Of a DNA stretch of 64,000 nt, positions 8,739 through 16,280 are shown one piece after another. The position numbers were made by a program, and so were the translations under genes. How positions within the stretch are numbered: position 1 is the first letter of the stretch; every line of letters begins with the position of its first letter. The DNA lies in assembly GCF_030813695.1 (NCBI RefSeq), contig NZ_JAUSVA010000002.1, positions 186,001-250,000 of the forward strand. The letters are read 5' to 3'. Source of the stretch: Kitasatospora herbaricolor. Its GTDB lineage: Bacteria; Actinomycetota; Actinomycetes; Streptomycetales; Streptomycetaceae. The notes under the pieces are model-generated. The model did not search any database. It was given only the letters and a program-made list of their open reading frames with translations, and was not told the DNA's origin.

Positions 8739-10940
8739 ATGAGTACGACCGTGACCCGGAGGGCCGGGTGTCCGCAGGAGCTCCCGGGCGGTGACGCCGC
8801 CGAGAGGTGGCGGTACGGCATCCTGGGCGCGCTGGAGGTGCACCACGGGAGCCGGCCGGCCGCGGTGGAGCGCCCGCGCCACCGCGCCGTCCTCACCTGG
8901 CTGCTGCTGCACGCCGACCGGCCGGTGACCACCGAGCAACTCGTGGACGCCGTCTGGGGGGAGAACCCGGTGGCCACCGCGCGGGGCCGGGTCCACGCCG
9001 CGGTCTCCGAGCTGCGGAAGACCCTCCGCACCGGCGGTGCCCAACCGCTGGTCTCCCGTAACGGCGGCTACTGCCTGCTCACCGAGGAGGCCGACGTCGA
9101 CGTCGTACGGTTCCGGCAGGGCCTGGACGCAGCGCGCCGGCTGTCCTGCGGCGGTGACCCGGCCGGCGCCGCGTCGGCGCTGCGCGAGGGACTGGGCCTG
9201 TGGCGGGGGACGGCGCTCGCCGGGCTGGAGGCCCCGTTCGCCGAGGCCGCCCGCGCGCATCTGGAGGAAGAGCGCTTCGCCGCCCAGGAGTTGCTCGCCG
9301 ACCTGGAGTTGTCCCTGGGACGCCATCAGGAGCTGGTGCCCGAGCTGGGTGCGGTGCTCGACCGCTACCCGACCCGGGAGGGGATCGCCGAACGTCTGGT
9401 CCTGGCGCTCTACCGCAGCGGGCGGCAGACCGACGCGCTGGCGGTGATCCGCCGGGTGCGCCTGCGGCTCGGCGAGGAGTACGGCCTCGATCCCGGCCGG
9501 TCCATCGGCGACCTGGAGAGCGCCGTCCTGCGGGGCGACCGGGCCCTCCTCGGTGTCCCCGGTCCGGGGACACGGGAGCCGGCCGGCGTCCTACCGGGTG
9601 CCCTCGCCGGACCGCCGGAGCGGCAGCCCGCCGAGCCCTCGTCCGGCAGCGGCCCGGCGCAGGCCCCGGCCGGGGATCTCGACCCGTCCTCGGCGCCCGA
9701 CCCGTCGCCCGACCCGGTCGCCCTCGCGTTCCGCCCCGCCCAACTCCCGCCGACGGTGGCCGATTTCGCCGGGCGTTGCACCGAACTGCGGGAGTTGCGG
9801 GACCTGCTGCGGCACGCCGCGGACCAGCCGGGCGAATGCGGCCTGCGGGTCTGCGCGGTCACCGGGCCGGGCGGGATCGGCAAGACCGCGCTGGCCCTGC
9901 ACGCGGCCCACCGGGCCGCCGCGCACTTCCCGGACGGGCAGCTCCACGCCGACCTGCGCGGCGGCGACCGCGTGCCCGCGGCGCCCACCGAGGTACTGGC
10001 CGCCTTCCTGCGGGCCCTCGGCGTGCCCGCCGGCGCCGTCCCCGCGGAGGAGGAGGCCCGCGCCGCCCTCTACCGGAGCGTGCTCGCACGCCGGCGCGTG
10101 CTGGTGGTGCTGGACGACGCCCGGGACGTCACCCAGATCCGCCCGCTGCTGCCCGGCTCCGGCCGGTGCGCGGTGGTGGTCACCGGTCGCGGCAAGCTCG
10201 CCGGCCTGGTCGGCGCCCACCGGCTGGACCTCGAACGGCTGGACGACACCGAGGCCCACGCCCTGTTCGCCGGTATCGTCGGCCGGCGCCGGGCCGGCGC
10301 CGAGCCCGAGGCCACCGCCGAGGTCCTCGCCGCCTGCGCGGGCCTGCCGCTGGCCCTGCGCATCGCCGCCGCCCGCCTCACCGTGCGGCGCCACTGGACG
10401 GTGGCCGCCCTGGCGGCCCGGCTCGGCGACCGCAGCAGGACGCTCGACGAGCTGCACGTCGACGACCTCGCCGTCCGCACCTGCTTCGCGACGAGCTACC
10501 GCCGACTGCCCGCGCCGGACGGATCCGGGCGGACCCCCGACCCGGCGCGGGCGTTCCGGCTGCTGGGCATCGCACCCGGCTCCGTGATCAGCCAGGCCGC
10601 CGCGGCGGCCCTGTTCGACCTGTCCCCCGCCCGGACCGAGGCCGTCCTGGAACAGCTCGTGGACGCCGGCCTGCTGGAGTCGCCCGCCCCGGGCCACTAC
10701 CGGCTGCACGACCTGCTGCGGCTCTTCGCCGCGGAGCGGGCCACCGCCGAGGAGTCGCAGGCCGGCCGGCAGGCGGCAATCGGACGGGTCACCGACTGGC
10801 ACCTGAGCAGTCTCGTCGAAGCCGACGCCCTGCCCTTCCCCGGCCGTCCGCGCACGGCTGCGCCGGCCGTCCCCCTCACCGCCTACCGGGAGGACCGGCT
10901 GGTCGCCGACGGGGGCGCGGGCCTGCGGGCCGCCGGCTGA
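8739..10940 (+). CDS. AfsR/SARP-family transcriptional regulator with NB-ARC domain
   Basis: A 733-residue SARP. An OmpR-type winged helix (residues about 15-100; AVWGENPVATARGRVHAAVS) is followed by a BTAD helical domain (about 105-255) and an NB-ARC STAND ATPase with P-loop VTGPGGIGKTALAL near residue 377. Downstream ACAGLPLALRIAAARL is the GLPL motif. The protein ends in the ARC winged-helix region and lacks the TPR tail seen in the longer AfsR (about 990 residues). The ATG at 8739 is preferred over the TTG at 8727 because GGGGG lies 12 bases before it and directly abuts the TTG. Such proteins activate secondary metabolism or development genes. The next genes are the peptidoglycan-binding array, and a repeated element lies between them. 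Confidence 0.9.
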   Translation: MSTTVTRRAGCPQELPGGDAAERWRYGILGALEVHHGSRPAAVERPRHRAVLTWLLLHADRPVTTEQLVDAVWGENPVATARGRVHAAVSELRKTLRTGGAQPLVSRNGGYCLLTEEADVDVVRFRQGLDAARRLSCGGDPAGAASALREGLGLWRGTALAGLEAPFAEAARAHLEEERFAAQELLADLELSLGRHQELVPELGAVLDRYPTREGIAERLVLALYRSGRQTDALAVIRRVRLRLGEEYGLDPGRSIGDLESAVLRGDRALLGVPGPGTREPAGVLPGALAGPPERQPAEPSSGSGPAQAPAGDLDPSSAPDPSPDPVALAFRPAQLPPTVADFAGRCTELRELRDLLRHAADQPGECGLRVCAVTGPGGIGKTALALHAAHRAAAHFPDGQLHADLRGGDRVPAAPTEVLAAFLRALGVPAGAVPAEEEARAALYRSVLARRRVLVVLDDARDVTQIRPLLPGSGRCAVVVTGRGKLAGLVGAHRLDLERLDDTEAHALFAGIVGRRRAGAEPEATAEVLAACAGLPLALRIAAARLTVRRHWTVAALAARLGDRSRTLDELHVDDLAVRTCFATSYRRLPAPDGSGRTPDPARAFRLLGIAPGSVISQAAAAALFDLSPARTEAVLEQLVDAGLLESPAPGHYRLHDLLRLFAAERATAEESQAGRQAAIGRVTDWHLSSLVEADALPFPGRPRTAAPAVPLTAYREDRLVADGGAGLRAAG

Positions 10941-10990
10941 CCGGCGGGCAGCCGAGGAGGGCGGGCGCGAGCGGGCGGGGCCGCGAAACG

Positions 10991-11043
10991 GGCGGGAAGG
11001 ATCCGCGAAGAAGGCGGGAAGAGCACGGGAGGCAGGCGGGAAG
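10991..11043. promoter_or_regulatory. Three 22-bp-spaced direct repeats, candidate SARP binding site
   Basis: GGCGGGAAG occurs exactly at 10991, 11013 and 11035, a strict 22-bp period (two helical turns). A near copy, GGCGGGCAG, is at 10943. SARPs are known to bind direct heptamer repeats on one DNA face with 11- or 22-bp spacing. The element lies in the 332-bp gap between the SARP gene and the first peptidoglycan-binding gene, about 230 bases from the latter's start. Binding is inferred. Confidence 0.5.
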
Positions 11044-11272
11044 CGGCCGCTGCGAGAGTGGGGGTGCAGCGGGCGGGGACGTGCTGCCGACGAGCTTCCC
11101 CGCACCGCGGCCGGGCCCGCCCTGCCCTCGACTGCCCTCCGCCTCGGACCGGTTGACCGCGGACGCGACAGGTCCGCCCGCGGGCCGAGGCTCCACCGAC
11201 CACCACCGACCGGCACGACGGACGCCGCTGCTCCGCGTGCGCCCGTCGTCGCCAACGAAAGAGAACTCCCTG

Positions 11273-11638
11273 ATGCGCAAGAAGCTCGCCGTCCTGGGCG
11301 CCGCCGCCCTCCTCGCCGGCGTCGGCCTCAGCACCGCACCCGCCGCCTCGGCCGCCACCGCCTCCCAGTACTGCGGCAAGGGGTACACCACGAGCGAGCC
11401 CCAGCTGAGCTACGGCGACAGCGGCCCCGCGGTGATGGCGCTGCAGTGCCAGCTGAACGAGGACATGGCCAACACGCACCTCACCGTGGACGGCGTCTTC
11501 GGCGGGCTGACCTACAACGCCGTCGTCAAGTTCCAGGGCTGCAACGGCCTCCAGCGGGACGGGATCGTGGGCCCGAAGACCTGGGGCCAGCTCGACGCGT
11601 GGAGCTACCTCCCCGGCGAGGCGAAGCTCAACTGCTGA
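11273..11638 (+). CDS. Secreted peptidoglycan-binding protein, type A, copy 1
   Basis: A 121-residue secreted protein. A Lys-rich start and hydrophobic core ending in PAASAA form a Sec signal peptide of about 28 residues. The rest is one PG_binding_1 domain: LSYGDSGPAVMALQCQLN, then FGGLTYNAVVKFQGC and GIVGPKTWGQL. Four cysteines (YCGK, LQCQL, FQGC and the terminal LNC) are conserved in the two other type-A copies and should form disulfides. It opens the array of eight such genes after the SARP regulator. No catalytic domain is present, so it probably binds cell wall without cutting it; targeting role or ligand is not known. Confidence 0.9.
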   Translation: MRKKLAVLGAAALLAGVGLSTAPAASAATASQYCGKGYTTSEPQLSYGDSGPAVMALQCQLNEDMANTHLTVDGVFGGLTYNAVVKFQGCNGLQRDGIVGPKTWGQLDAWSYLPGEAKLNC

Positions 11639-11723
11639 CCGCCCCGCCCCTCGACGGGAGCGGCACCGCGGTACCCCGGGTGTTCACCCGGAACGACAGA
11701 CCTCGCAGAGAGAAGAAGCACCC

Positions 11724-12245
11724 ATGAGCAGCAGGAAGGGCGTCAGGACCGGCGCCACGACGACACTTCTCGCCGTCGCCCTCGCCGTCACCGGCGTTCT
11801 GACCACCGGCCCGAGCGCCCAGGCGGCCGTCGGCCAGGGATACGTCAACGGCTTCGACGCCGTGGGCGACGACTGGAACGACGAAGGCGTGCTGTCCGTC
11901 ACCCAGCACTCCCACAGCGGCGCCGCCGGCCTGTGGCAGATGGTCCTCTACGCGGACGGCTACCTCTCCGAGTCGGGCGTGGACTGCAAGTTCGGGAACG
12001 GGACGGACAGCGCGACCCGGCAGTGGCAGTCGAACCACGGGGTGACGTCCGACGGCGCGGTCGGCGGCCAGACCTTCGGCAGGGCCGGCGGGCGGCTGTT
12101 CCTTTCCTCCGACGGGATCGTCGGATTCAGCGGTGAGGCGCGCACCGTCTACTTCGTCCGCAACACCACCAGCGGCGCCTACGGCTTCCGTGGCCCGCTG
12201 CGGGGCTTCACCCAGGCCGACTACGCCTACCCGGACGGGTGCTGA
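11724..12245 (+). CDS. Secreted peptidoglycan-binding-like protein, type C
   Basis: A 173-residue secreted protein with an ATG preceded by AGAGAGAAG. The signal peptide runs to about residue 35 (GPSAQAA). The middle (residues 60-120) keeps a diverged PG-binding pattern: GLWQMVLYADGYL, KFGNGTDSATRQWQSNHGV and DGAVGGQTFGR. A further 50 residues (YFVRNTTSGAYGFRGPL) have no counterpart in the other array members and may be a second small beta domain. Cysteines are few (DCKFG and the terminal GC). Second gene of the array, 85 bases after the first. Confidence 0.8.
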   Translation: MSSRKGVRTGATTTLLAVALAVTGVLTTGPSAQAAVGQGYVNGFDAVGDDWNDEGVLSVTQHSHSGAAGLWQMVLYADGYLSESGVDCKFGNGTDSATRQWQSNHGVTSDGAVGGQTFGRAGGRLFLSSDGIVGFSGEARTVYFVRNTTSGAYGFRGPLRGFTQADYAYPDGC

Positions 12246-12325
12246 GCTCCCCGCTCGTCCCGGTCCGGCCCGTTCACCGGGCCCGGACCGCCCGCACCAT
12301 CAACCATCGGACCAGGAGAAGAGAC

Positions 12326-12715
12326 ATGGGTAGGAACCTCCGGCGCCGGGCCTCGGCGGTGGCCGGCGCGGCCGCACTGGCCGCCGCACTGTCGACGGGC
12401 GCGGCACACGCCTCGTCGAGCGCGGGCTACATCGGCGACGGCTACGCCAACGGTTCGAAGGCGGTCTGGTGCGTGCAGCACCTGGCCAACGTCGTGGCCC
12501 GGCAGAACGGCCGTGCCACCGTCTCCGAGGACAGCGTCTGGGGCCCGCGGACCAAGGCCCAGGTGCAGTGGTTCCAGAGCTTCGTGGGCGTGAAAGCGGA
12601 CGGCATCGTCGGGCCCTTCACCGGGGACAACCTCCTCTACCGCGGCGACTCCCACGGCGGCACCTCGGGCGACTGCTTCCCCTACATCCCCAGCGACTCC
12701 GGGCTGGGCGACTGA
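12326..12715 (+). CDS. Secreted peptidoglycan-binding protein, type B, copy 1
   Basis: A 129-residue secreted protein. The ATG at 12326 follows AGGAGAAGAG; an upstream in-frame start (12239) would overlap the previous gene and is rejected. The signal peptide ends near AHAS. The mature part opens with YIGDGYANG and AVWCVQHLAN, then the PG-binding core VWGPRTKAQVQWFQSF and DGIVGPFTGDNLL, and ends with a Cys-containing tail (GDCFPYIP). It is clearly paralogous to the type-B gene at 15581, sharing order and both cysteines. It should bind cell-wall glycan or peptide outside the cell. Confidence 0.88.
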   Translation: MGRNLRRRASAVAGAAALAAALSTGAAHASSSAGYIGDGYANGSKAVWCVQHLANVVARQNGRATVSEDSVWGPRTKAQVQWFQSFVGVKADGIVGPFTGDNLLYRGDSHGGTSGDCFPYIPSDSGLGD

Positions 12716-12931
12716 GCCCGGGGGCGGCCCCGGCGCGACCGGGCCGGCCCCGCCCACCCAGACCGGTGCGGCACGCACCACCGGGTGCGCGGACCCCCGC
12801 CGCGCACGGAGGCCGGCGCGCCCCCGCCGTTTCCGGGGCGCGCGCCGGTTCCGCCCCCGGCTCCACGAGCCCTGCCGGCCCGCCGCACGCCGGTCGGACG
12901 CACCCCGCTCCCGACAGACCGGAGAAGACCC

Positions 12932-14023
12932 ATGCCCGTGACCCTTCCGCTCGCCCGGCTCCGCCGGGGCCGGCCCCGCCGCCCGGGCGCGCTGCTCACG
13001 GCCGTCGCCGCGGCCTGCTGCCTGCTCGCGGGCGGTACCGGCGCCGCGCAGGCCGCGCCCGCCGCCGTCCCGCTGACCTCCGCCTCCTGCCCGGCCCTGA
13101 TGGCCCAGGGCGAGCAGGACGGCTGCGTCACCGAACTGCAGAACCTGCTGGACACCCACGGCGCCAGCATCGTGGTCGACGGGGACTTCGGCCCGACCAC
13201 GGCCGTCGCGGTCAAGGGCTTCCAGTCCGCCGTGGGCCTGACCGTCGACGGTCAGGTCGGCGCCGCCACCAAGAGCGCCCTGTACGCCACGCCGACCGCC
13301 GCCGTCCGGCTCACCTCGCCGCACTGCGCCGTGGTGGTCCGCCAGGGCGAACGGGACGGCTGCGTCACCGAACTGCAGCGCCGGCTGAACGGCCGCGGCG
13401 CCGCGCTGACCGTCGACGGGGACTTCGGCCCCGCCACCCTCACGGCCGTCAAGAACTTCCAGTCCGCGAACGGCCTGGGCCCGGACGGCCTGGTCGGCCC
13501 CGCGACCAAGGCCAAGCTCTACGGCGAGCCGGTGCCGCCGGCCCCCGCCGACCAGGGTTCCGGCCGCTACGCCGCGGTGGTCAGCTATGCCGAGGCCGCC
13601 CTCGACGCCTACCTGCCCTATGTCTGGGGCGGCGGCCACGACGGCCCGACCGGTCCTTCGATCGGCACCTGCGACGGCTACACCGGTGTCGTCACACCTT
13701 GCCCGGCCGACCGCACGGTGGGCCTGGACTGCTCCGGCCTGACCCGCTGGGTGTACTGGCAGGCCGGCGTCGGCGACATCGGCCAGATCACCGACAACCA
13801 GATCGCCAACCCCCGGTTCCACCCGGTCGCGCAAGGCGCCGCCGTCCCCGGCGACCTGGTGTTCTTCGGTGCGAGCACCGCTGACCCGGCGCACGTCGGC
13901 ATCTACACCGGCGCGCCCGGCGGCGTGCCGACGATGATCAACGCGCCCGCCACCGGGAAGTTCGTGGCCTCCGAGCCGGTCTCGGCCCACTCGTCGCTGA
14001 TCGGCTACTACCACTACAGCTGA
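12932..14023 (+). CDS. Secreted NlpC/P60 peptidase with two PG-binding domains
   Basis: A 363-residue exported hydrolase, the only predicted enzyme in the array. An Arg-rich signal peptide ends near AAQAAP. Two PG_binding_1 repeats follow (about 45-115 and 125-195), each with QDGCVTELQ or RDGCVTELQ and VDGDFGPTT or VDGDFGPAT. The C-terminal NlpC/P60 domain starts at YVWGGG and has catalytic Cys267 in LDCSGL and His321 in AHVGIY. A Cys-bounded insertion of roughly 25 residues sits between the substrate Trp and the catalytic Cys. It should cleave peptide stems of peptidoglycan, probably the D-Glu/diamino-acid bond. Start chosen at ATG 12932, with GGAGAAG upstream. Confidence 0.93.
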   Translation: MPVTLPLARLRRGRPRRPGALLTAVAAACCLLAGGTGAAQAAPAAVPLTSASCPALMAQGEQDGCVTELQNLLDTHGASIVVDGDFGPTTAVAVKGFQSAVGLTVDGQVGAATKSALYATPTAAVRLTSPHCAVVVRQGERDGCVTELQRRLNGRGAALTVDGDFGPATLTAVKNFQSANGLGPDGLVGPATKAKLYGEPVPPAPADQGSGRYAAVVSYAEAALDAYLPYVWGGGHDGPTGPSIGTCDGYTGVVTPCPADRTVGLDCSGLTRWVYWQAGVGDIGQITDNQIANPRFHPVAQGAAVPGDLVFFGASTADPAHVGIYTGAPGGVPTMINAPATGKFVASEPVSAHSSLIGYYHYS

Positions 14024-14184
14024 GCCCGGGGCCCGCCCACGGGCACCGGTCTCCGAGGCCGCAGGGCATCGCCCCTGCCGCCGACACCCCCTGACGGCCC
14101 GACGGCGTCCCGGCGGCACATCGAGAGCCCGGGACACCGCCGACCGACCCTTCCATCACCTTGTCGACAAAGGGAGTTCTCCGC

Positions 14185-14583
14185 ATGTCACGCGTCACCC
14201 GTTCCGCCCGCTCGCTCGCCGTCCTGGGCCTCGTCACCCTCACCGGCACCCTCGTCGTCGCCTCCCCCGCACAGGCCGACACCTCCCGCTCCGCCTGCTT
14301 CAACGCGGTCGGCACCCGCACCTCGCCGAACGGCGTCTGGACCATACCGAACGTGTACCTCCGCCAGGGCTCGACCGGCATCTGCGTCAAGGAGCTCCAG
14401 GAGGACCTGGGCGCCTTCGGCCTGACCGACTACGAGTGGGGCAACGGCGACTTCGTCGACGGCAAGTTCGGCCCCCGCACCGACTCCGCGCTGCGCCGCA
14501 TCCAGGCCGACTACAACCTGTCCGCCGACGGCGTCGCCGGCCCGCTCACCTGGCAGCTGCTCATCTCCCACACCACCGACTGA
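14185..14583 (+). CDS. Secreted peptidoglycan-binding protein, type D
   Basis: A 132-residue secreted protein. The ATG at 14185 has AAAGGGAG ten bases upstream; an in-frame start at 14161 would precede that site. The signal peptide (SLAVLGLVTLTGTLVVAS) ends near AQAD. The mature part has CFNAVGTRTS, then one PG-binding domain: LRQGSTGICVKELQEDLG, GKFGPRTDSALRRIQ and DGVAGPLTWQLL. Two cysteines remain, fewer than in type A. It shares the array's Sec export, single binding domain and lack of catalysis, but its sequence is the most divergent of the simple members. Confidence 0.88.
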   Translation: MSRVTRSARSLAVLGLVTLTGTLVVASPAQADTSRSACFNAVGTRTSPNGVWTIPNVYLRQGSTGICVKELQEDLGAFGLTDYEWGNGDFVDGKFGPRTDSALRRIQADYNLSADGVAGPLTWQLLISHTTD

Positions 14584-14657
14584 TCCCGCCCGGCGGCCGG
14601 CTCCCGCTGCCGCCACGCCCCGACACCCGCACCTCCCGAACGAAGAAGAGCACACCG

Positions 14658-15017
14658 ATGCGCAAGAAGTCCGCCGCCCTCGGCGCCGTCGCCGCCCTGT
14701 TCACCGCCCTGGCCTTCGCGAGCGCCGCCCCGGCGTCCGCCGCGACCAGCCCGATGAACTGCGGCTACTGGTCCACCCAGGAGCCCGAGCTGAGCTTCGG
14801 CGACAGCGGGGCCCCGGTCCAGGCCCTGCAGTGCGAGCTGAACTCCGCGATGGCGAACACCGGCCTGTCGGTGGACGGCAAGTTCGGCGGGCTGACCTAC
14901 AACGCCGTGGTCAAGTTCCAGGGCTGCGCCCACCTCGACAAGGACGGCATCGTCGGCCCGAAGACCTGGGCCGCGCTGGACCACTGGAGCAACTACGGCG
15001 GCTACATCCCCTGCTGA
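14658..15017 (+). CDS. Secreted peptidoglycan-binding protein, type A, copy 2
   Basis: A 119-residue protein closely related to the genes at 11273 and 15114. The signal peptide ends near PASAAT, then NCGYW, LSFGDSGAPVQALQCELN, FGGLTYNAVVKFQGC and GIVGPKTWAAL, ending in IPC. All four type-A cysteines are kept. A 92-base stretch inside it is identical to the next gene, showing recent duplication or gene conversion. It starts 75 bases after the previous stop with a GAAGAAGAG purine-rich site. Confidence 0.9.
   Translation: MRKKSAALGAVAALFTALAFASAAPASAATSPMNCGYWSTQEPELSFGDSGAPVQALQCELNSAMANTGLSVDGKFGGLTYNAVVKFQGCAHLDKDGIVGPKTWAALDHWSNYGGYIPC
14871..14962 (+). repeat. 92-bp exact direct repeat, copy 1
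   Basis: Identical base for base to 15324-15415. It covers the conserved core of the PG-binding domain in two neighbouring paralogs. The flanks differ, so identity is confined to this block. Confidence 0.95.
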
Positions 15018-15113
15018 CCGTCCGCCGCCCCGCCCGGACCGGTCGACGCCACGGCCACGCCCCGGGCGGGACAGCCTCGTCCCCGCAGTCGTCCGACAGA
15101 AGTGGATTCCCTC

Positions 15114-15473
15114 ATGCGTCACAAGATCGCCGCGGTCGCCCTCGCCGCCCTGCTCGGCGGCGCCGGGCTCGCCGTCGCCCCGACCGCCTCCGCCGCCTCC
15201 TCGGGGTACTGCAGCTGGACGTACACCAGCAGCGAGCCCCAGCTGAGCTACGGCGACAGCGGCCTCGCGGTCAAGGCCCTCCAGTGCCAGCTCAACGCGG
15301 ACATGCGCGACACCCACCTCGTGGTGGACGGCAAGTTCGGCGGGCTGACCTACAACGCCGTGGTCAAGTTCCAGGGCTGCGCCCACCTCGACAAGGACGG
15401 CATCGTCGGCCCGAACACCTGGCGCGAGCTGAACGCCCACATCACGGACACCAGCTCGGACTACGTCTGCTGA
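15114..15473 (+). CDS. Secreted peptidoglycan-binding protein, type A, copy 3
   Basis: A 119-residue protein. The signal peptide (IAAVALAALLGGAGLAVA) ends near ASAAS. The mature part starts YCSWTYTSSEPQ, almost the same as copy 1, but its second half (FQGCAHLDKDGIVGPNTW) matches copy 2 through the 92-base repeat. It is therefore a mosaic of its two paralogs. The GTG at 15102 would also be in frame, but the ATG at 15114 gives the usual Met-Arg-Lys-type signal start. The terminal Cys is kept. Confidence 0.9.
   Translation: MRHKIAAVALAALLGGAGLAVAPTASAASSGYCSWTYTSSEPQLSYGDSGLAVKALQCQLNADMRDTHLVVDGKFGGLTYNAVVKFQGCAHLDKDGIVGPNTWRELNAHITDTSSDYVC
15324..15415 (+). repeat. 92-bp exact direct repeat, copy 2
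   Basis: Partner of 14871-14962. The 453-bp offset between the copies equals one gene plus spacer, consistent with tandem duplication or later conversion. Confidence 0.95.
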
Positions 15474-15580
15474 CCGGGCGGTGATTCCGCAGGCAGCACC
15501 GCCCGGACTCGGGCAGCGGCCCCCCGGGTGCCGCTGCGGAGCCGGCCGAACCACGTGAAGACAGCTACCGGAGGAACAGC

Positions 15581-16003
15581 ATGACGATCAGGAACAGGCT
15601 CACCAAGGGGGCCTGCGCCACGGCCCTGGCCGCGGCGGCCCTCGCCGGGGCCACCACGAGTGCCTCCGCCAACAGCGCCCCCTACATCGGGGACGGCTAC
15701 CCCAACAACACCCACGCCGTGTGGTGCGTGCAGAACTCCGTCAACTACGCCATCTCCCACTACGCCTTCGGCCAGTACCCCGCGATCGCCGAGGACGGCG
15801 TCTGGGGGCCCAGGACCAAGGCCGCGGTGCAGGAGTTCCAGTACCTGTTCAGCGCCAACACCACCGGCGTCATGGTGCAGGACGGCATCGTCGGGCGGAT
15901 GACGGGCGAGCACCTGCTCCAGTACGGCGACCCCTACTACACCGGCGGCCCGGTGCAGCCCAGCGACGCCTACTGCACCCGGTACCTGCCGAACGGCTTC
16001 TGA
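15581..16003 (+). CDS. Secreted peptidoglycan-binding protein, type B, copy 2
   Basis: A 140-residue secreted protein with GGAGGA eight bases before the ATG. The signal peptide ends near ASANS. The mature part starts YIGDGYPNN and AVWCVQNSVN, has VWGPRTKAAVQEFQYLF and DGIVGRMTGEHLLQYG, and ends AYCTRYLPNGF. It parallels the type-B gene at 12326 throughout, with a slightly longer central loop. It is the last gene of the array and is followed by a strong hairpin, which marks the end of the locus. Confidence 0.9.
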   Translation: MTIRNRLTKGACATALAAAALAGATTSASANSAPYIGDGYPNNTHAVWCVQNSVNYAISHYAFGQYPAIAEDGVWGPRTKAAVQEFQYLFSANTTGVMVQDGIVGRMTGEHLLQYGDPYYTGGPVQPSDAYCTRYLPNGF

Positions 16004-16086
16004 GCCTGCTCCGGCGCACGCCGACGGCGTCCGGCGGAGGGCGGACGGGGAGAGAGCCGCCCCGGGCACCGCCGGCCGCCGGCCCC

Positions 16087-16128
16087 GACCCGACCGTCCC
16101 GACCCGACCGTCCCGACCCGACCGTCCC
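16087..16128 (+). repeat. Three perfect 14-bp tandem repeats
   Basis: GACCCGACCGTCCC is repeated three times head to tail, directly before the terminator hairpin downstream of the peptidoglycan-binding array. No gene is disrupted. Confidence 0.9.
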
Positions 16129-16131
16129 GAC

Positions 16132-16175
16132 CGGCCCGGTCCCACCGCTCCGAGTGGAGCGGTGGGACCGGGCCG
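16132..16175. terminator. Perfect 20-bp stem, bidirectional terminator
   Basis: Arms 16132-16151 and 16156-16175 are exact reverse complements around the tetraloop GAGT. It lies between the end of the peptidoglycan-binding array and the end of the convergent ROK gene. Confidence 0.85.
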
Positions 16176-16280
16176 CCGGCCGTCCGGCGGCTCCCGGGCA
16201 CGGGCGCGGGCCCGGCCGCGTCCTGCTCCCCGCCCCCAGCGCCTCCGCCCGCACGGACCGCGCGCCGCCCTCAGGTGCCG

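Noticed and set aside
12227..14137. 636-codon minus-strand frame opposite the NlpC/P60 gene
   Set aside because: Antisense shadow; the plus strand carries signal peptides, PG-binding motifs and the catalytic Cys.
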